Positions 22,716-34,072 of a stretch of DNA of 64,000 nt are shown here, piece by piece; the stretch's first letter is position 1, and every line of letters starts with the position of its first letter. The stretch spans positions 41,578,608-41,642,607 of the forward strand of contig NC_064824.1 in NCBI RefSeq assembly GCF_024166365.1. The letters are read 5' to 3'. Under the pieces are notes generated by a model. It worked only from the letters and a program-made list of their open reading frames with translations. It was not told the origin of the DNA and searched no databases. This DNA is from Elephas maximus indicus (taxonomy: Eukaryota > Chordata > Mammalia > Proboscidea > Elephantidae). A program made the position numbers and the translations under genes.

Positions 22716-24955
22716 GTTATTCCCATTTGCTTCATCCTTCAGTATAGTTTCATCTCAACTTTCATATTACTTTTAGTATATAAATATTATTTATGAATAT
22801 CCGCTTAGTAGGCTATAATTACTTTTCCTGTCTTGAACAATGTATGGTTTTCCCTGGAGTTAATAATTATCTTGCTTTTTGTTCACTTAGTCTTCCTTGG
22901 TCTAACTGTTAATTCTCCAAACCTTACCTAGTGGAACACTCATTTCAATACGTCCAAACACATCAATGGTCTACTATTTGTACCATCTTTGGGACACTGC
23001 TCTCTGAGTTTACTCGTTTGTTCTAATCTGAAGTGGATGTCCTCCATGACTGCTGCACAGCTGTCATTCAGTGCCCACTTGCACCATCTACCTGAGGATT
23101 CAATTTGTTGTCCTTTCTTCTTGGATAATATGTCTGTATCTTTCTTGGAAGGTCTAGTGATCTACTTCTGTTTATTGTCTCTGTATATTCGATCTGGTTA
23201 AGTTCCATTTTATTAACTGAGGTATTTAGTTTAATTTGATGTTGATCATTCCCTGTACTTCCGTGCCTTCCAAACGAACAAACAAATGCCACAAAAAACA
23301 AAAATGAAGAACTAAGCATCTATATTGTATTGGGGAGAGTGTTCATGTGGCCTTCTTCCTACCTTGTGCCCTGAGAGGCTGCCATAGTAGATAGGAACTT
23401 TTCCCAATAGTTTTTCCCACTATTTAGTTCCTCATCTGTTTCTAAATTGGGTAGGTTTTTTTTTCTGCTCATTCACATTGTCTTCCCAACATCTAGGTAA
23501 TGAGAGGGAAGGGTTAGTAGCCTAGCAAAAGTCAAGCCATGCGGGAATCTTCTGTCTCTATACTTGGCTGCCCTATTGCTACTTAGCTTTTTGTGTTAAA
23601 GTTTTGGTGGTGGTGGTGGTGGGTTTTTTTCCTTTCTTTTCTTTTTTCTGGAGGAGGGAGGAGGCATTGTGTGTTTTAGTTTTATCCTTTGGTCTCATCT
23701 AAATTTATTTTAGAATTAATGAGGTTTCCATGTAAGCACAATCTTATTAAGAAGAAAGTTTGTAAATTTTGTCCTTTTCCCAAAGATTACTGAAATAAAA
23801 GCAATCAAAAGGGGGTATTCTGAATTTTAAATCTAAGTGCTTTATCTTACAATGCAATTGGATAACGCTGGGATTTTTAAGGCCAATATATTGATGACTC
23901 GTCAACAATATGGGCTTTGCAGGCAAGTATATGTTTTACTAATATAGTTTCACTACACCCCTTTCAGCCTACTCCTTGAAAACGCCCATGGAACTGCCAG
24001 TACTAAAGTTGTGTTGTATTCACAGTCTGGTAAGCTGTGAGGGGTATTCGTGTGAGCTTCCATACATTTCTTTCAGCCTTTACCAGAAAGGGCAACCCTC
24101 CCAGGGTGAGAGATAATTCTGTTTTATGATTGCTTCTGCTGAATAGTGCTGTATTACGTGTGATCTGTCTTAAATGTTGAAAGTCAGTGATGTGCCACTG
24201 TACCTCCAAAGCAGAGTAACAGAATATGTAAGTACGATAAAAAAATTAATGCTATTTATAGGAAGAAAAAAAAGACCCAGGGGCTGTATACTATAAACCT
24301 AGCATAGACATAGAATTGCAGCAATTCAGAATAACATCAAGTAACTAGTGAATTTCATGTTCTTAGCCACTGATTAGCAAGACAACGTATTTTAAGATAT
24401 CAAAGAAGAGTGATGGATGGAGAGCCCGAAAGAAAAAGGGTGAGAAAAGGGATAGAAGGAGCAATAAGGAGGTGCTGCATTTTCAAATCTGATTTGATTG
24501 AAATGATCATAATCTCTATGAGAATGGTAATAAACTTCTGCAAAATTTACTTTGTGGAACCATAAATTGTTCTTACACTGTTACCTCTCTGGATTAAGCT
24601 CCACTTATCAAACTTTGAATTTTTAATTGTAGAATTAGAGGGAACATTTTGGTAACATTGTTCCCTACCAACTCTATTTAAAATTAAAGATATTTCTCCA
24701 CTTTGTTGGAATGGATCTTCAGACGTTAAATGGCTTGGATTTCTTATCGTGTAAACTTAGGTTATAAGTTTTATAAATTACCTAAGAAATAATCATAATT
24801 TCCCCTGTGTATCTACTGAAGCAAAAGAAGGTTGAGAGTAAACAGAAAATCTTTTTAGGAGATTTTACGTAAAGTCAGAAACTATGTTTAGGATTGTAAA
24901 AATGGCATGGGGACAGTGTCTCACCTCTTCTAACTTCACTAAGGGCAAGGAAAAC
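22716..24955. other. No gene or clear repeat recognised
   Basis: About 2.2 kb unassigned. It contains a (GGT)n run at 23609-23624 followed by a pyrimidine-rich stretch, and a moderately structured segment at 22940-23270 whose plus and minus ORFs are short and unconvincing. Confidence 0.4.
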
Positions 24956-24959
24956 CAAG

Positions 24960-25640
24960 ATCAACAGCACTAGGCTGAATCCTATGAGGGAGAGGCCAGA
25001 CAAGCCTCCTCTCTACACCATCTTTACTAATTCTGACACCAATCATCCCTTACACAGCACTCTCTACTTCTTTGCTGGGTTTGATAATCCATTACAATGG
25101 CCACACAGAACACACAGACCATACTCACAATTATCGGGTCTGTTATGGAAGTAACAGTTACAATTCAGGTTCAGGAACACTCAGGTTACAGTTCTTCCAT
25201 CAGGACAGCCTCTTCCCAACCGTGCTCACAGGCACACCTCTCCCTGGCCCTAGGCCTCTCCCCAAAGGGACTCAACTTTTTCTCTTCATGGGTCGGGAAG
25301 CTCATCAGGCTATCTTCTGCTGCCGGGTCTCTCCTATCACCACTTCTAACCATCTTCAGGTTATAGCTTGCTCTTTCTCTCTCAGTCTCCTACTTCTAGG
25401 AGCTTCTCAGCACAAGGATCCCAGGTCCAAAGAAGTCACTCTGCGTTCCTGGTTCTTCTTCCTTGGTAGTGGTAGAATCCCCCTCTCTGCTCTGGAATTG
25501 GCTCTCTTTTAAGGCAAAACTGATCAATCCCCTTGGTAGGCCATAATTACCTTATCACATGGTCCTACCCAATCACCTGGGTGGCAGTTAGAAGACCATG
25601 ACTAGAAAGGCCACACAAAATTAATCAATCTCAGTGCAAG
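24960..25640 (-). mobile_element. Possible solo LTR (family not identified)
   Basis: This segment has a different texture from its surroundings: GC-richer, and on the minus strand it shows an LTR-like order of promoter-type sequence (ttgccttaaaagagagcc near 25501-25518) followed by an AG-rich leader (gagcagagaggggg). No TG...CA ends, target duplication or internal retroviral sequence could be fixed. The plus-strand 146- and 89-codon ORFs here are in different frames of the same GC-rich block and carry no recognised domain. Confidence 0.25.
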
Positions 25641-26005
25641 GATTAACCTTGATAGTTGGACCGATGCTAAGATATTAGTGTCTTCTGTGGTCATTATCCA
25701 AATGCTACTTTACCATATATTGAAGGATAGATATGTATTTACAGACCATATACTTAATTTAGCCAAGCTACTATTAGCAATCAGACAGGTTGTACAAGCA
25801 AAATTACCACATGAGAGTAGTCACCAGTTTCACTGACAAACCTAACTCCATCACTAACATTTTAAGGCTGAATCTGCAATCAAATCACTCTACTTGCTTA
25901 GGAGTATGGGAGGGGTAGAGAACGGAAATTTTCCCACCTCACAGTTGAAATGTGCTTGTACCATTTAGAATCACAGAAGGTGGCTCCCCAATAACAATAG
26001 AAGCA
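25641..26005. other. No feature recognised
   Basis: AT-rich sequence, nothing distinctive. Confidence 0.4.
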
Positions 26006-26007
26006 AA

Positions 26008-26154
26008 AATCAAACCCGTTGCTGTCAACTCTATGTCAACTCATAGCAACTATAGAGGACAGAATAGAACTGCCCTAGGGTTTCCAAGGCGTGGCTGCTG
26101 GATTTGAACTGGCGACCTTTCGATTAGCAGCTAAGCTCTTATCTACTGCACCAC
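26008..26154 (-). mobile_element. Afrotherian SINE, short subfamily
   Basis: aaacccgttgctgtcaactc tail, gaactgccctagggtttcca body, then ggatttgaactggcgacct (antisense B box) and the A-box side ctcttatctactgcacc. One shortened stretch in the tail. Confidence 0.9.
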
Positions 26155-26790
26155 AGAAAATATTTTATTTTTTCATGTCACAAACATTTACCGAACACCT
26201 ATTACCTGCTAGGCTAATTTTAGGAACAAATAATCTCATCTCTTGCATCAGTACTAAATTCAAAATATCCAAATAATGGCAGATCTATCATAGCTTCATT
26301 TTCATTAAATATATCTGGTTAGAAGATGTGTTGAGACCAAATACCCATCACATGTAGTTTATCAATTGTTTTGTGCATCACTCAGATTACTAGTATGCCA
26401 TATTTTTCTGTATTTTCTATTTGTCTTGCATATTTCTTCCTTTTGCAGATTTCTGTACATCCCGACAAAACAAAATTTGGTAAACCCTAAGAAACGTGCA
26501 ATGTCAGAGGTGGAAGGAACTTTTGTGATCATCTCTTTTAGCCACGATTATTTTATAATTGGGAAAATTAGGCTCAATGTGGTAAAGGGATGGCGGCACC
26601 TAGGTAGAGAGAAGTGGGGAAGACTATACCGAGTTTTTGAACATTACAAAAATAAGGTTAAACAGAGAAGAAAATGCTAGAAGATGAAATTGACCAGAAG
26701 TAGCCAGTGGGGTGGGAAAACAGTCTATAGACTATACGGAGGGTTTCATTTGTTACATCCGCAAGCAATGCATTGTCTTTTAATAGTCTT
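26155..26790. other. No clear feature; weak ancient-SINE-like segment
   Basis: A segment near 26505-26600 (aggtggaaggaacttttgtg, tgggaaaattaggctcaatg) resembles old mammalian SINE cores, but is too short to name. The 104-codon ORF at 26366-26680 spans it and is probably chance. Confidence 0.35.
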
Positions 26791-26819
26791 GCTGGTTTGC
26801 GATGCTTATCTACTTACGC

Positions 26820-27045
26820 CTTTAAATCACGGTTTATCAGTGATATTTTGAACTGGGTAATTTTCTTTTTTTTTGGTGAGGGGCTGTCCTGTCCTGTGTA
26901 TTGTAGGATGCTTAGCCGCATCTCCGCCCTTTGCCCACTAGATGCCGATGGCAGCCCCCAGTGTGACAATCAAAAATGTCTCAAGCCTCAAGACATTGCC
27001 AAACGTATCCTGAAAGACAAAGTCACACTGGTTGAGAATCACTAG
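26820..27045 (+). mobile_element. MER20 DNA transposon (hAT-Charlie, non-autonomous)
   Basis: The central MER20 sequence is well preserved: ggggctgtcctgtcctgtgt, attgtaggatgcttagccgc, cactagatgccgatggcagc, caatcaaaaatgtctcaagc. It ends at 27045 with the terminal inverted repeat (ggttgagaatcac). The left end (cacggtttatcagtg) is the diverged opposite terminus. MER20 is a eutherian element; some copies act as hormone-responsive regulatory elements in uterine stroma of placental mammals. Whether this one does is unknown. Confidence 0.85.
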
Positions 27046-27196
27046 CTAAATTTAAATAATCTGTAGAAGTGACAATACCTACTAGTTAAAGAGATAGAAG
27101 GACCTAAAAATAAGTGTCCAGTCCTGTATTAAAAAAATATTGAACTATTTTGGAAACATTTTATAGCTCATTAAAACTGTTTTTTCATTTTAGTGT

Positions 27197-27226
27197 TATT
27201 ACATATATGTATATATATATGTATTA
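27197..27226. repeat. AT-rich microsatellite
   Basis: Alternating TA/ATGT run next to the A-rich tail end of a minus-strand retroposon. Confidence 0.8.
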
Positions 27227-27703
27227 TAGTGCTTTAGGTGAAATTTACAAAGAAAATTAGTTTATCATTAAACAATTAATATACATATTTTTTTGTGACA
27301 AATGTTGCAACCCTGCAACATGTCAATACTCTCCCTTCTCAACCCTGGGTTCCCTGTTTCCATTAGTCCAGCTTCCCTGTCCCCTCCTGCCTTCTTGTCA
27401 TTGCCCCTGGGCTGATGTGCCGATTTAGTCTTGTATACATGGTTGACTACATGTGCTATTGTTTGTTTTTTAGGCCTGTCTAAGAAGGGTGAACCTCAGG
27501 AGTGACTTCAATACTGAGTTAAAAGGGTGTCCAGAGGCCATATTCTCAGGGTTTCTCTAGTCTCTGTCAGACCAGTAAGTCTGTTTCTTTTTTGTGAGTT
27601 AGAATTTTGTTCTACATTTTTCTGCAGCTCTGTCCTGGGCCTTCCACTGTGATTCCTGTCAGAGCAGCCGGTGGTGGTAGCCAGGCACCATCTAGCTGTG
27701 CTG
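27227..27703 (-). mobile_element. Retroposon 3' end, family A (probably afrotherian L1 3'UTR)
   Basis: On the minus strand it runs from agatggtgcctggctacc through ctggtctgacagagacta to tttcacctaaagcactataa at the tail end. The same family occurs at 35522-36433 (plus) and 45647-46062 (minus). The latter has an A-rich tail and a 13-bp target duplication, so this is a LINE-type retroposon. No coding frame. I infer an L1 3'UTR, but no ORF2 sequence is attached. Confidence 0.6.
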
Positions 27704-27721
27704 GTTTTTTTTTTTTTTTTT
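27703..27721. repeat. Poly-T run between two retroposon copies
   Basis: T tract separating a minus-strand family A copy from a plus-strand family B copy; origin unclear. Confidence 0.7.
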
Positions 27722-27741
27722 ATCAGTAAATGAGATGTATT

Positions 27742-28412
27742 CGAGAAGCTTGCAAGCAAGCAGCCATCCATGGCACAACAATTGGTCTCTATTCACCCGG
27801 AGGAACAGAGGAAGAAGGAGAGTCAAGACTAGCAGGAGAATACAGAACCTGTGGCTAATTGCCCCCCAAACATCTGCCTCCTTTGCCATGAGACTAGAAC
27901 TGGATGGTGCCCAGCTACCATTATTGAACATTTCGATCAAAGATTCAATAGAATGTTCCCAACCAAAAGGAGGAATATGCAGAACAGAATTTCATAGTAT
28001 CATGAACTGCAGACTTTCTGGAGGAATGGAGGCTGGATGAACTCCTGAAAATATTGCTGTGAGATAATCTTTAAACCTTAAATCAAAAATATTCCCTGAA
28101 GTCTTCTTAAAACCAAATCATAGTTTAGCTTACTAGTTAAAAAAAAAAAAAAAAGAAGAAGAAGCCTGCCTTGAGCCTTATGCTCTTTTAAGAACTATCT
28201 ATAAGGAATCAAAGTGACAACAGAAACTCAAAAAATTAGAAACATTGGGGGCAGTGAGCTTATGTTAATGACAGAGAAACAACTCAGAAAAGGAGAGTGA
28301 GAATGGTTGTACAACTTGAAGAATGTAATCAATATAACTAAATTGTACATGTAGAAAGTTGAATTGGTGCATGTTTTGCTGTGTATATTCTCAACAACAG
28401 CAACAAAATCAA
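27742..28412 (+). mobile_element. Retroposon 3' end, family B
   Basis: It runs from agcttgcaagcaagcagcca and cacaacaattggtctctatt to attctcaacaacagcaac. It aligns along its length with 59891-60556. The first part also lines up with family A at 35750-35810, so A and B are related 3' ends. An A run with GAA repeats (28139-28163) interrupts it. The plus-strand 101-codon ORF at 27735-28040 lies inside the repeat and is not a gene. Confidence 0.65.
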
Positions 28413-28823
28413 AATTTTTAGAAAAGAAAATAAATGTGACATGCATTTTTATACACTTAGTACCTGCAATAAGTTAACATTTCTATAGGCACATGGAGAA
28501 TCTTTAGAACATAAGGAAAATACAACTTTATTTTGGGCTTATTAAATTTATTTAGTCAGAGAAGTGGTTTTCCCAGCCACTGGATGAAACTTCAGTATGT
28601 CCATTTCTCTTGTGGGCATTCATTCGTATTAAAATTCTTCCAGATAAAACACATATCTAACAAACGACTTGTATCCAAAATATGGAACAAACTTTTAACA
28701 CTCAACAGTAAGGAAAATACAGAATTACAAAGTGGGCCAAAGATTTAGGCAGACAACTCTACAAAGAAGATATACAGGTGGCAGTTAAGCATATGAAAAA
28801 AATGTTCAACATCATATGTCATT

Positions 28824-28998
28824 ACCCATTGCTGTTGAGTTGATTCTGACTCATAGCAACCCTACAGGACAGAGTAGAACTTCCTCATAGATTTCCTAGG
28901 TTGAAGCAGACCACCACACCTTTCTCCCGTGGAGTGACTGGTGGGTTTGAACTCCTGACCTTTCAGTTAGCAGCCAGGTACTTAACCACTGCACCAAG
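28824..28998 (-). mobile_element. Afrotherian SINE inside L1
   Basis: acccattgctgttgagttga tail, ctgacctttcagttagcagc head side. It splits the L1 between tcatatgtcatt and gacaccactacacacc. Confidence 0.9.
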
Positions 28999-29678
28999 AC
29001 ACCACTACACACCAAGTAGAGTGTCTAAAATCCAAAATGCTGACAACACCAAATTCTGAGGAGGATGTAGAACAATGGGAACACTTATTCATTCCTGGTG
29101 GGAATGCAAAACTGTATAGTGACTTTGGAAGACAGTCTGGGAGTTTCTTATAAAACTAAACATAGGCATTATATAAAATCTATCAACTGTGCTCCTAACT
29201 GTTTACCCAAATGAGATGAAAATGTATGTCCACATAAAGCCTGCACATGAATGTGTATAGCTGCCTTATTCATATTTGCCAAAAATTGGAAGCAACCAAG
29301 ATGTCCTTCCAGAGGTGAGTGGATAAGCAAGCTGTGATACAGCCATGCAATAAAATATTATTCAGGGATAAAAAGAAATGAACTATAAAGCTAACGAAAG
29401 ACATTGAGGAACCTTGAATTAATATTGTTAAGTAAAAAAAGCCAGTCTGAAAAAAGCTACATACTCTATGGTTCCAGTTGTATGACATTCTGGAAAAGGC
29501 AAAGCTTAAAGACAATGAAAGTGTTGCTAGAGATAAAGCGGAAGTGGGGAGGAATGAATAGGTGGGGCATAGGTCATTTTTGGGCAGTGAAACTATCCTG
29601 TATAATACTGTAATAGTGGACACATGACCTTCTGCATTTGTCAAAACCCATAGGACTGTACAACACAAATTGTGAACC

Positions 29679-29947
29679 CTTAGAAGCGAGGATGGGGAGA
29701 CTTCATCTCACACACTTTGGACATGCTATCAGGAGGAACCAGTTCCTGGAGAGAGACAACACGCTTGGTAAAGAAGAGAGTCAGGGAAAAAGAGGAAGAC
29801 CCTCTAGGAGATGGATTGACACAGTGGGTGTAACAATGGTCTCAGATAGCAGTGATTGTGAGGATGGCACAGGACCAGGCAGTGTTTTGTGCTATTGTAC
29901 ATAGGGTCACTATGAGTTAGAACCGACTTGATGACACCTAACAACAA
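29679..29947 (+). mobile_element. RTE LINE copy 6, 3' end only
   Basis: Last 270 bases of the RTE: cacactttggacatgctatc, aagaggaagaccctctagga, agggtcactatgagttagaa, ending gacacctaacaacaa. The 88-codon frame 29638-29904 is the RTE C-terminus (RLHLTHFGHAIRRNQFLERD). It inserted into the old L1 3'UTR. Confidence 0.9.
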
Positions 29948-30133
29948 CTATGGACTTTAGTTAATAATGTATCAAGATTAGTTCATCAGTTGTAACTAAT
30001 GTACCAAAGGAAAGCAAGATGTTAATAAGAGAAACAGTGTGCAGGGAGGAGGCGGCATATGGAAACTGTACTTTCTACAACATTTTCTGAGAATCTAAAG
30101 CTACTCTAAAGTATTTAAGTCTATTATAAAAAA

Positions 30134-31260
30134 CTCTTCTGGTCATTTTAAGTGACAAACCTAGTCTCAATTTAGACAATAGAACACTCCTACCTTTGTA
30201 ATAATCCTGATCCTAACTTGACCTGGCACTAAATATCCTTCCCTCCCCAGGCCAGGGTCTACTTGAGGCTATGGAAGATAGGCTTCTTTAGCTTTCCCCT
30301 GCCTTCCCTTTCACCTCCTTCAGCACTCTGTTATTTCTGATCTCTCAAAGGCCAGGCTCAGAGGGGCTAGTGTGTATGGGGAAAGGGCATAGCCCTGTGT
30401 GTCACTGTCTACAGGCATTGAGACGCTCTGGCTGCAGATATTTAAAGCTGACTTTTTAATTTCACGGGCACTTTTGTGAGTTCTTCCTCCCCTGCAGAGT
30501 CCCTTTTAGAAAATCTCATGGCACATGTGTTGCATCTTGTTTCTCTGGCTGCCACAACTCCTCTGTCCCTGGTTTTTCCGTAGTCCACTCCTCCCAGATT
30601 TTCTCTGACACTCTGCTATGTGGTCCTCTTCAGCAGGAATCCAAAAGGCTGAGGTGCATTCTTTTCTCACATGACCCAATCGGGTGCATGGAAACACTCA
30701 CAGCCTCTATCCCAGTGAACCCTGGGAGGGCAGACCCAATCCCAACCCAGCCATGCTCATTGCTCCAGCTGCTGGAGGTGATTACAGTTACTAAACAGAC
30801 ACAGTTCTCTTTCCTGTGGTCACAGACCTCATTAATTTCACCAGGAAAGGGTCAAGCAAGCAGCAGTCTTCTGGCTCTTCTAAAGGAAGGAACTCCATTT
30901 TAATAACTTCTTCTTACTGGTCTGGAGACAACACACCCAACTCTACTCCCTGAATGTTATTAATTTAACAGCAGTTCAGTAGCTCTCTTAAAAACTCCTC
31001 ATAAAATTCTTTCTTTTAATTGCCAACTTTTGACTCTGTTTTTAACCTTCAAGAGGGTGTGAGTTTCCAAGAGTCAGGTAACTGGTTTCTGGATATTTAC
31101 TCTGAATATTTTTCCAGAGTGGCCTGCCTCATGTTCAGATTGGCTCTTGATGCCAGTATATCTTTATGTCTCTAGCCAATGGTTATTTTGACCTTTTGAT
31201 ATGGCCATGTAAATAAAGTATTTATTTTTATTTAATTATTAAACTAATATATAGACCATC
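30134..31260. other. No gene or clear repeat recognised
   Basis: GC content rises between 30230 and 30900, possibly an eroded LTR or unique sequence. Short ORFs on both strands (30697-30506, 30688-30903) lack protein-like features. Confidence 0.35.
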
Positions 31261-31430
31261 CAAACCCAAAACCAAACCCATTGCTGTTGAGTCAATTCCG
31301 ACTCATAGTGACCCTATAGGACAGACTAGAACTGCCCCACAGAGTTTTCAAGAAGTGCCTGGTGGATTCTAACTGTCGACTTTTTGGTTAGCAGCTGTAG
31401 CTCTTAACCACTATGCTACCAGGGGTTTCC
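31261..31430 (-). mobile_element. Afrotherian SINE, short subfamily
   Basis: aaaaccaaacccattgctgt tail, gaccctataggacagactag body, tctaactgtcgactttttgg antisense B-box region, ctcttaaccactatgctacc head. The B box is mutated. Confidence 0.95.
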
Positions 31431-33651
31431 ATATATATATAAAAAGACCATAGGCCCATGCAAATAATGGCCTAATACACTAATTTCACAGGATTCTCAA
31501 AAACCCACTAAACCTTCCTGAATTCTATGTAATCATCTATAAAATGATTGGGTTGTACCAGACAATGTTTAGGTTCATGTATGATTTTTAAAATTCTGAG
31601 TTTTCAAGTGCTATAATTCTCAGAAAAAGACTATGGAAAATTTGACTTTCTTTTCCTAAACTTTCATTACTTCATTTTTTTCTTATTAATTTGAAGAGAA
31701 ATTGTATTTTCTTTCTACAAGATCCATTCAGGAATTTTAAAGCATGGGTGATAGTTTGATGAAACACAAGGACTTTCAAAGTACCTACCATGGGCCACGA
31801 ACTGTGCTATGACGCATGTTCATTGTGTCGTATAGCTTATTTTACCACTTTCAATCTGTTTCTCTATTTTTTAAAGCATTTATCAATTTCTACATGATTC
31901 CACAATGTGTGTTCGGATTAATTAGCCCCTCCTTTCCTTGCACCAGTAGAAGAAATGCCTCTTAAAAGTACAATCATTGCATTGCCAAAATGCTCTGTTA
32001 CATCCTTAGGATGTATCTAAAGTTGTGTGTCTTATTATCTAGAGCTGACCGTGGTTGTTGTTAATTCTTTCAAGTATATCTTGGGTTTATAACAGCTTCC
32101 TATGGACTGATGACAGTTATTTCCCCAATTCAAACAATTTCTCTAGGAAATATTTTTCCAATTTCCTCAATTTTATTTTAATGCTCTAAATTATTTATTG
32201 TCATGACACAGAATAAAGTGAGCAAATGATGAAAGTAATGGCTTGAATGGCATCACTCAATGTTTCTTGAAAATGAATCCTATCTCCCATTCCATCCCAA
32301 GAATATGGCTGATTCAAGTATTTTATCTCTCAAAATAATCGTGCACCAGTTAAATTCATCTCTGTTTTCTCCAGATGCAAGGCAAGATGAAGAGAACATG
32401 ACTCTTTTCCCTCTTTAGAACATTTTGAAAATTCTTGGCTTGCTTTTCTGATGTATTTTTGGGGTACAATGGAGAAAGAGATGGGTTGTCTATGGAGGAG
32501 GAAAAGAAAAAAGATAGTTTTGGACATGTTATTATATTGGTTTAATAAATTATCCATAAGAAATTCCTTCCACCATGCTTCTATGTCTACACATTTCACA
32601 AATAAAAATGACAGATGTAATGACGACTAATATGCAGGCAACACTTGATTTTTACATATATGAATTTATTTAATTCTTGCAACAGCACTATGAGGTAGAT
32701 ATTGTTGTGCCAAATTTTATTCATTCCATACCATCTTTAACCTTCAACTCATTCATTTTTCTTCGTTTTGATGTCACATGTGCAAAACCCAACCAGTAGT
32801 ATGGCAGTGCAACCAGCACAGCATTAGGCTTTGAGACTGTAACCAATCTTATTTTCACTGAGGAATTGCCTCTGTGGAATTTGTAGGATTCTCCATTTTG
32901 CAAGGAGTTGTGAGTTAGGAGCTGTTGATCAATGCATGTGTTGAAAGACGTATAATACAGCAGGGAATAGAACTATTGAAGCTTTTGTTTGTCCTGCATG
33001 ATGCTATAAACAGAGGAAACCTAAGATGCATGTATGAAGGAAAAAATCCCACATTTGCTGGTTCTGCCTTCTGTTCTTCATATTAATATCCTAATATCCT
33101 ATTTTTTGACCCCTAGGGAAATTATAGATAACAAAGACTAAGGTGACAAAAAGGCAAAAGTTCCAGGTATTTGTTTATCTTTGTTGATAGTTTAGACATT
33201 TACTGATCTCACAGGGACCTACTTGACATACCCTAATCTTGCCTGTTTATAGGAATTACTTCCACTTCTTTCACTGTTCTTTGTTGTCTGTTGGACAATG
33301 TCATTGACCAGATAAGAATGCTGTCATGCCATGTCTACCAACATTGGCCTATTGGCTGGATAAGTAGATGGTGAGCCTATCAATGAAGGAAGAGAAGGAG
33401 TGTCCATAGTTTTGTCTTTTTTTTTCCCCCAGTGAAAATCGATATAAGAGGTAGGATGCTGTTTAGGAGAAAGAGAAAGGAAAAAGAAAAAAAAAAAAAC
33501 ACTATGAGTGATACACTAATTTAGTTATGGCTTATGGATCATCACAGTTTTTGACTTTCTGCCATCTCTCAGTCTGGTCCTCTCCCCTCTGCCATTCAGG
33601 TGTTCTTTTTTCTTTTTTGAAATTAATCTATTCACTTTTTCTACCACTTTT
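31431..33651. other. Mostly unassigned; MIR trace near 32640-32710
   Basis: About 2.2 kb of AT-rich DNA. ttatttaattcttgcaacag followed by cactatgaggtagatatt at 32670-32703 is an antisense MIR core. Otherwise nothing is recognised. Minus ORFs at 32599-32330 and 32903-32721 are short and unsupported. Confidence 0.45.
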
Positions 33652-34072
33652 CTGTCAGTTTGTCATACTGTGGTAGCTTGTATGTTGCTATGATGCTGGA
33701 AGCTGTGCCAACAGTGTTTCAGATACCTGCAGGGTCACCCATGGTATGCATCTTTCAGTAGAGATTCCAGATTAAGGCAGACTAGGAAAAAAGGCTTGGC
33801 AACAACGAAAGCCTTATGGGTCACTATAGAACATTATCTGATTCATTTGCTTTGGATAAGTCATCAGAAGGGATCAAAGGCTGGAGGAGCACATGTTTGG
33901 TGAAGTAGAGGACCAGTGAGGGAAAGGGAGACCTTTGGTGAGACAGATTGGCACAACAGCCATAAGGACGGACTCAAACATGCCAGGAATCTTAGGATGA
34001 TGCAGGAGTGGGCTATGTTTTGTTGTTGTTGCACATAAGGTCAACATGAATTGGAAATGGCTCAATGACAGC
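33652..34072 (+). mobile_element. RTE LINE copy 7, internally deleted (5' end joined to 3' end)
   Basis: The first 190 bases (ctgtcagtttgtcatactgt to agaacattatctgat at about 33841) match the 5'UTR of the RTE at 48586-48380. The remainder (ctttggataagtcatcagaa, then ttggtgaagtagaggacc, to the GTTGTT and aaatggctcaatgacag end) matches the RTE 3' end. All of the endonuclease and RT, about 2.8 kb, is absent. It is a non-coding, SINE-like derivative that keeps both ends. The 3' microsatellite tail is lost or reduced. Confidence 0.75.

Larger units (their letters stand above)
28645..30133 (+). mobile_element. L1 LINE, ORF2 C-terminus and 3'UTR (old)
   Basis: Sense-strand L1 tail: tatccaaaatatggaac, then gaagatatacaggtggcagt, then aaaatgctgacaacacc, then ggaacacttattcattcctg near 29080, then the old L1 3'UTR (cataggactgtacaacacaa; gatgttaataagagaaacag) to about 30133. 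It is broken by a SINE (28824-28998) and an RTE tail (29679-29947). Stops throughout. Confidence 0.8.

Noticed and set aside
25072..25512. 146-codon plus-strand ORF
   Set aside because: Lies in a GC-rich block overlapped by a second ORF in another frame; composition is low-complexity and no domain is recognised.
27735..28040. 101-codon plus-strand ORF
   Set aside because: Lies within the family B retroposon, whose other copy at 59.9 kb does not keep the frame.
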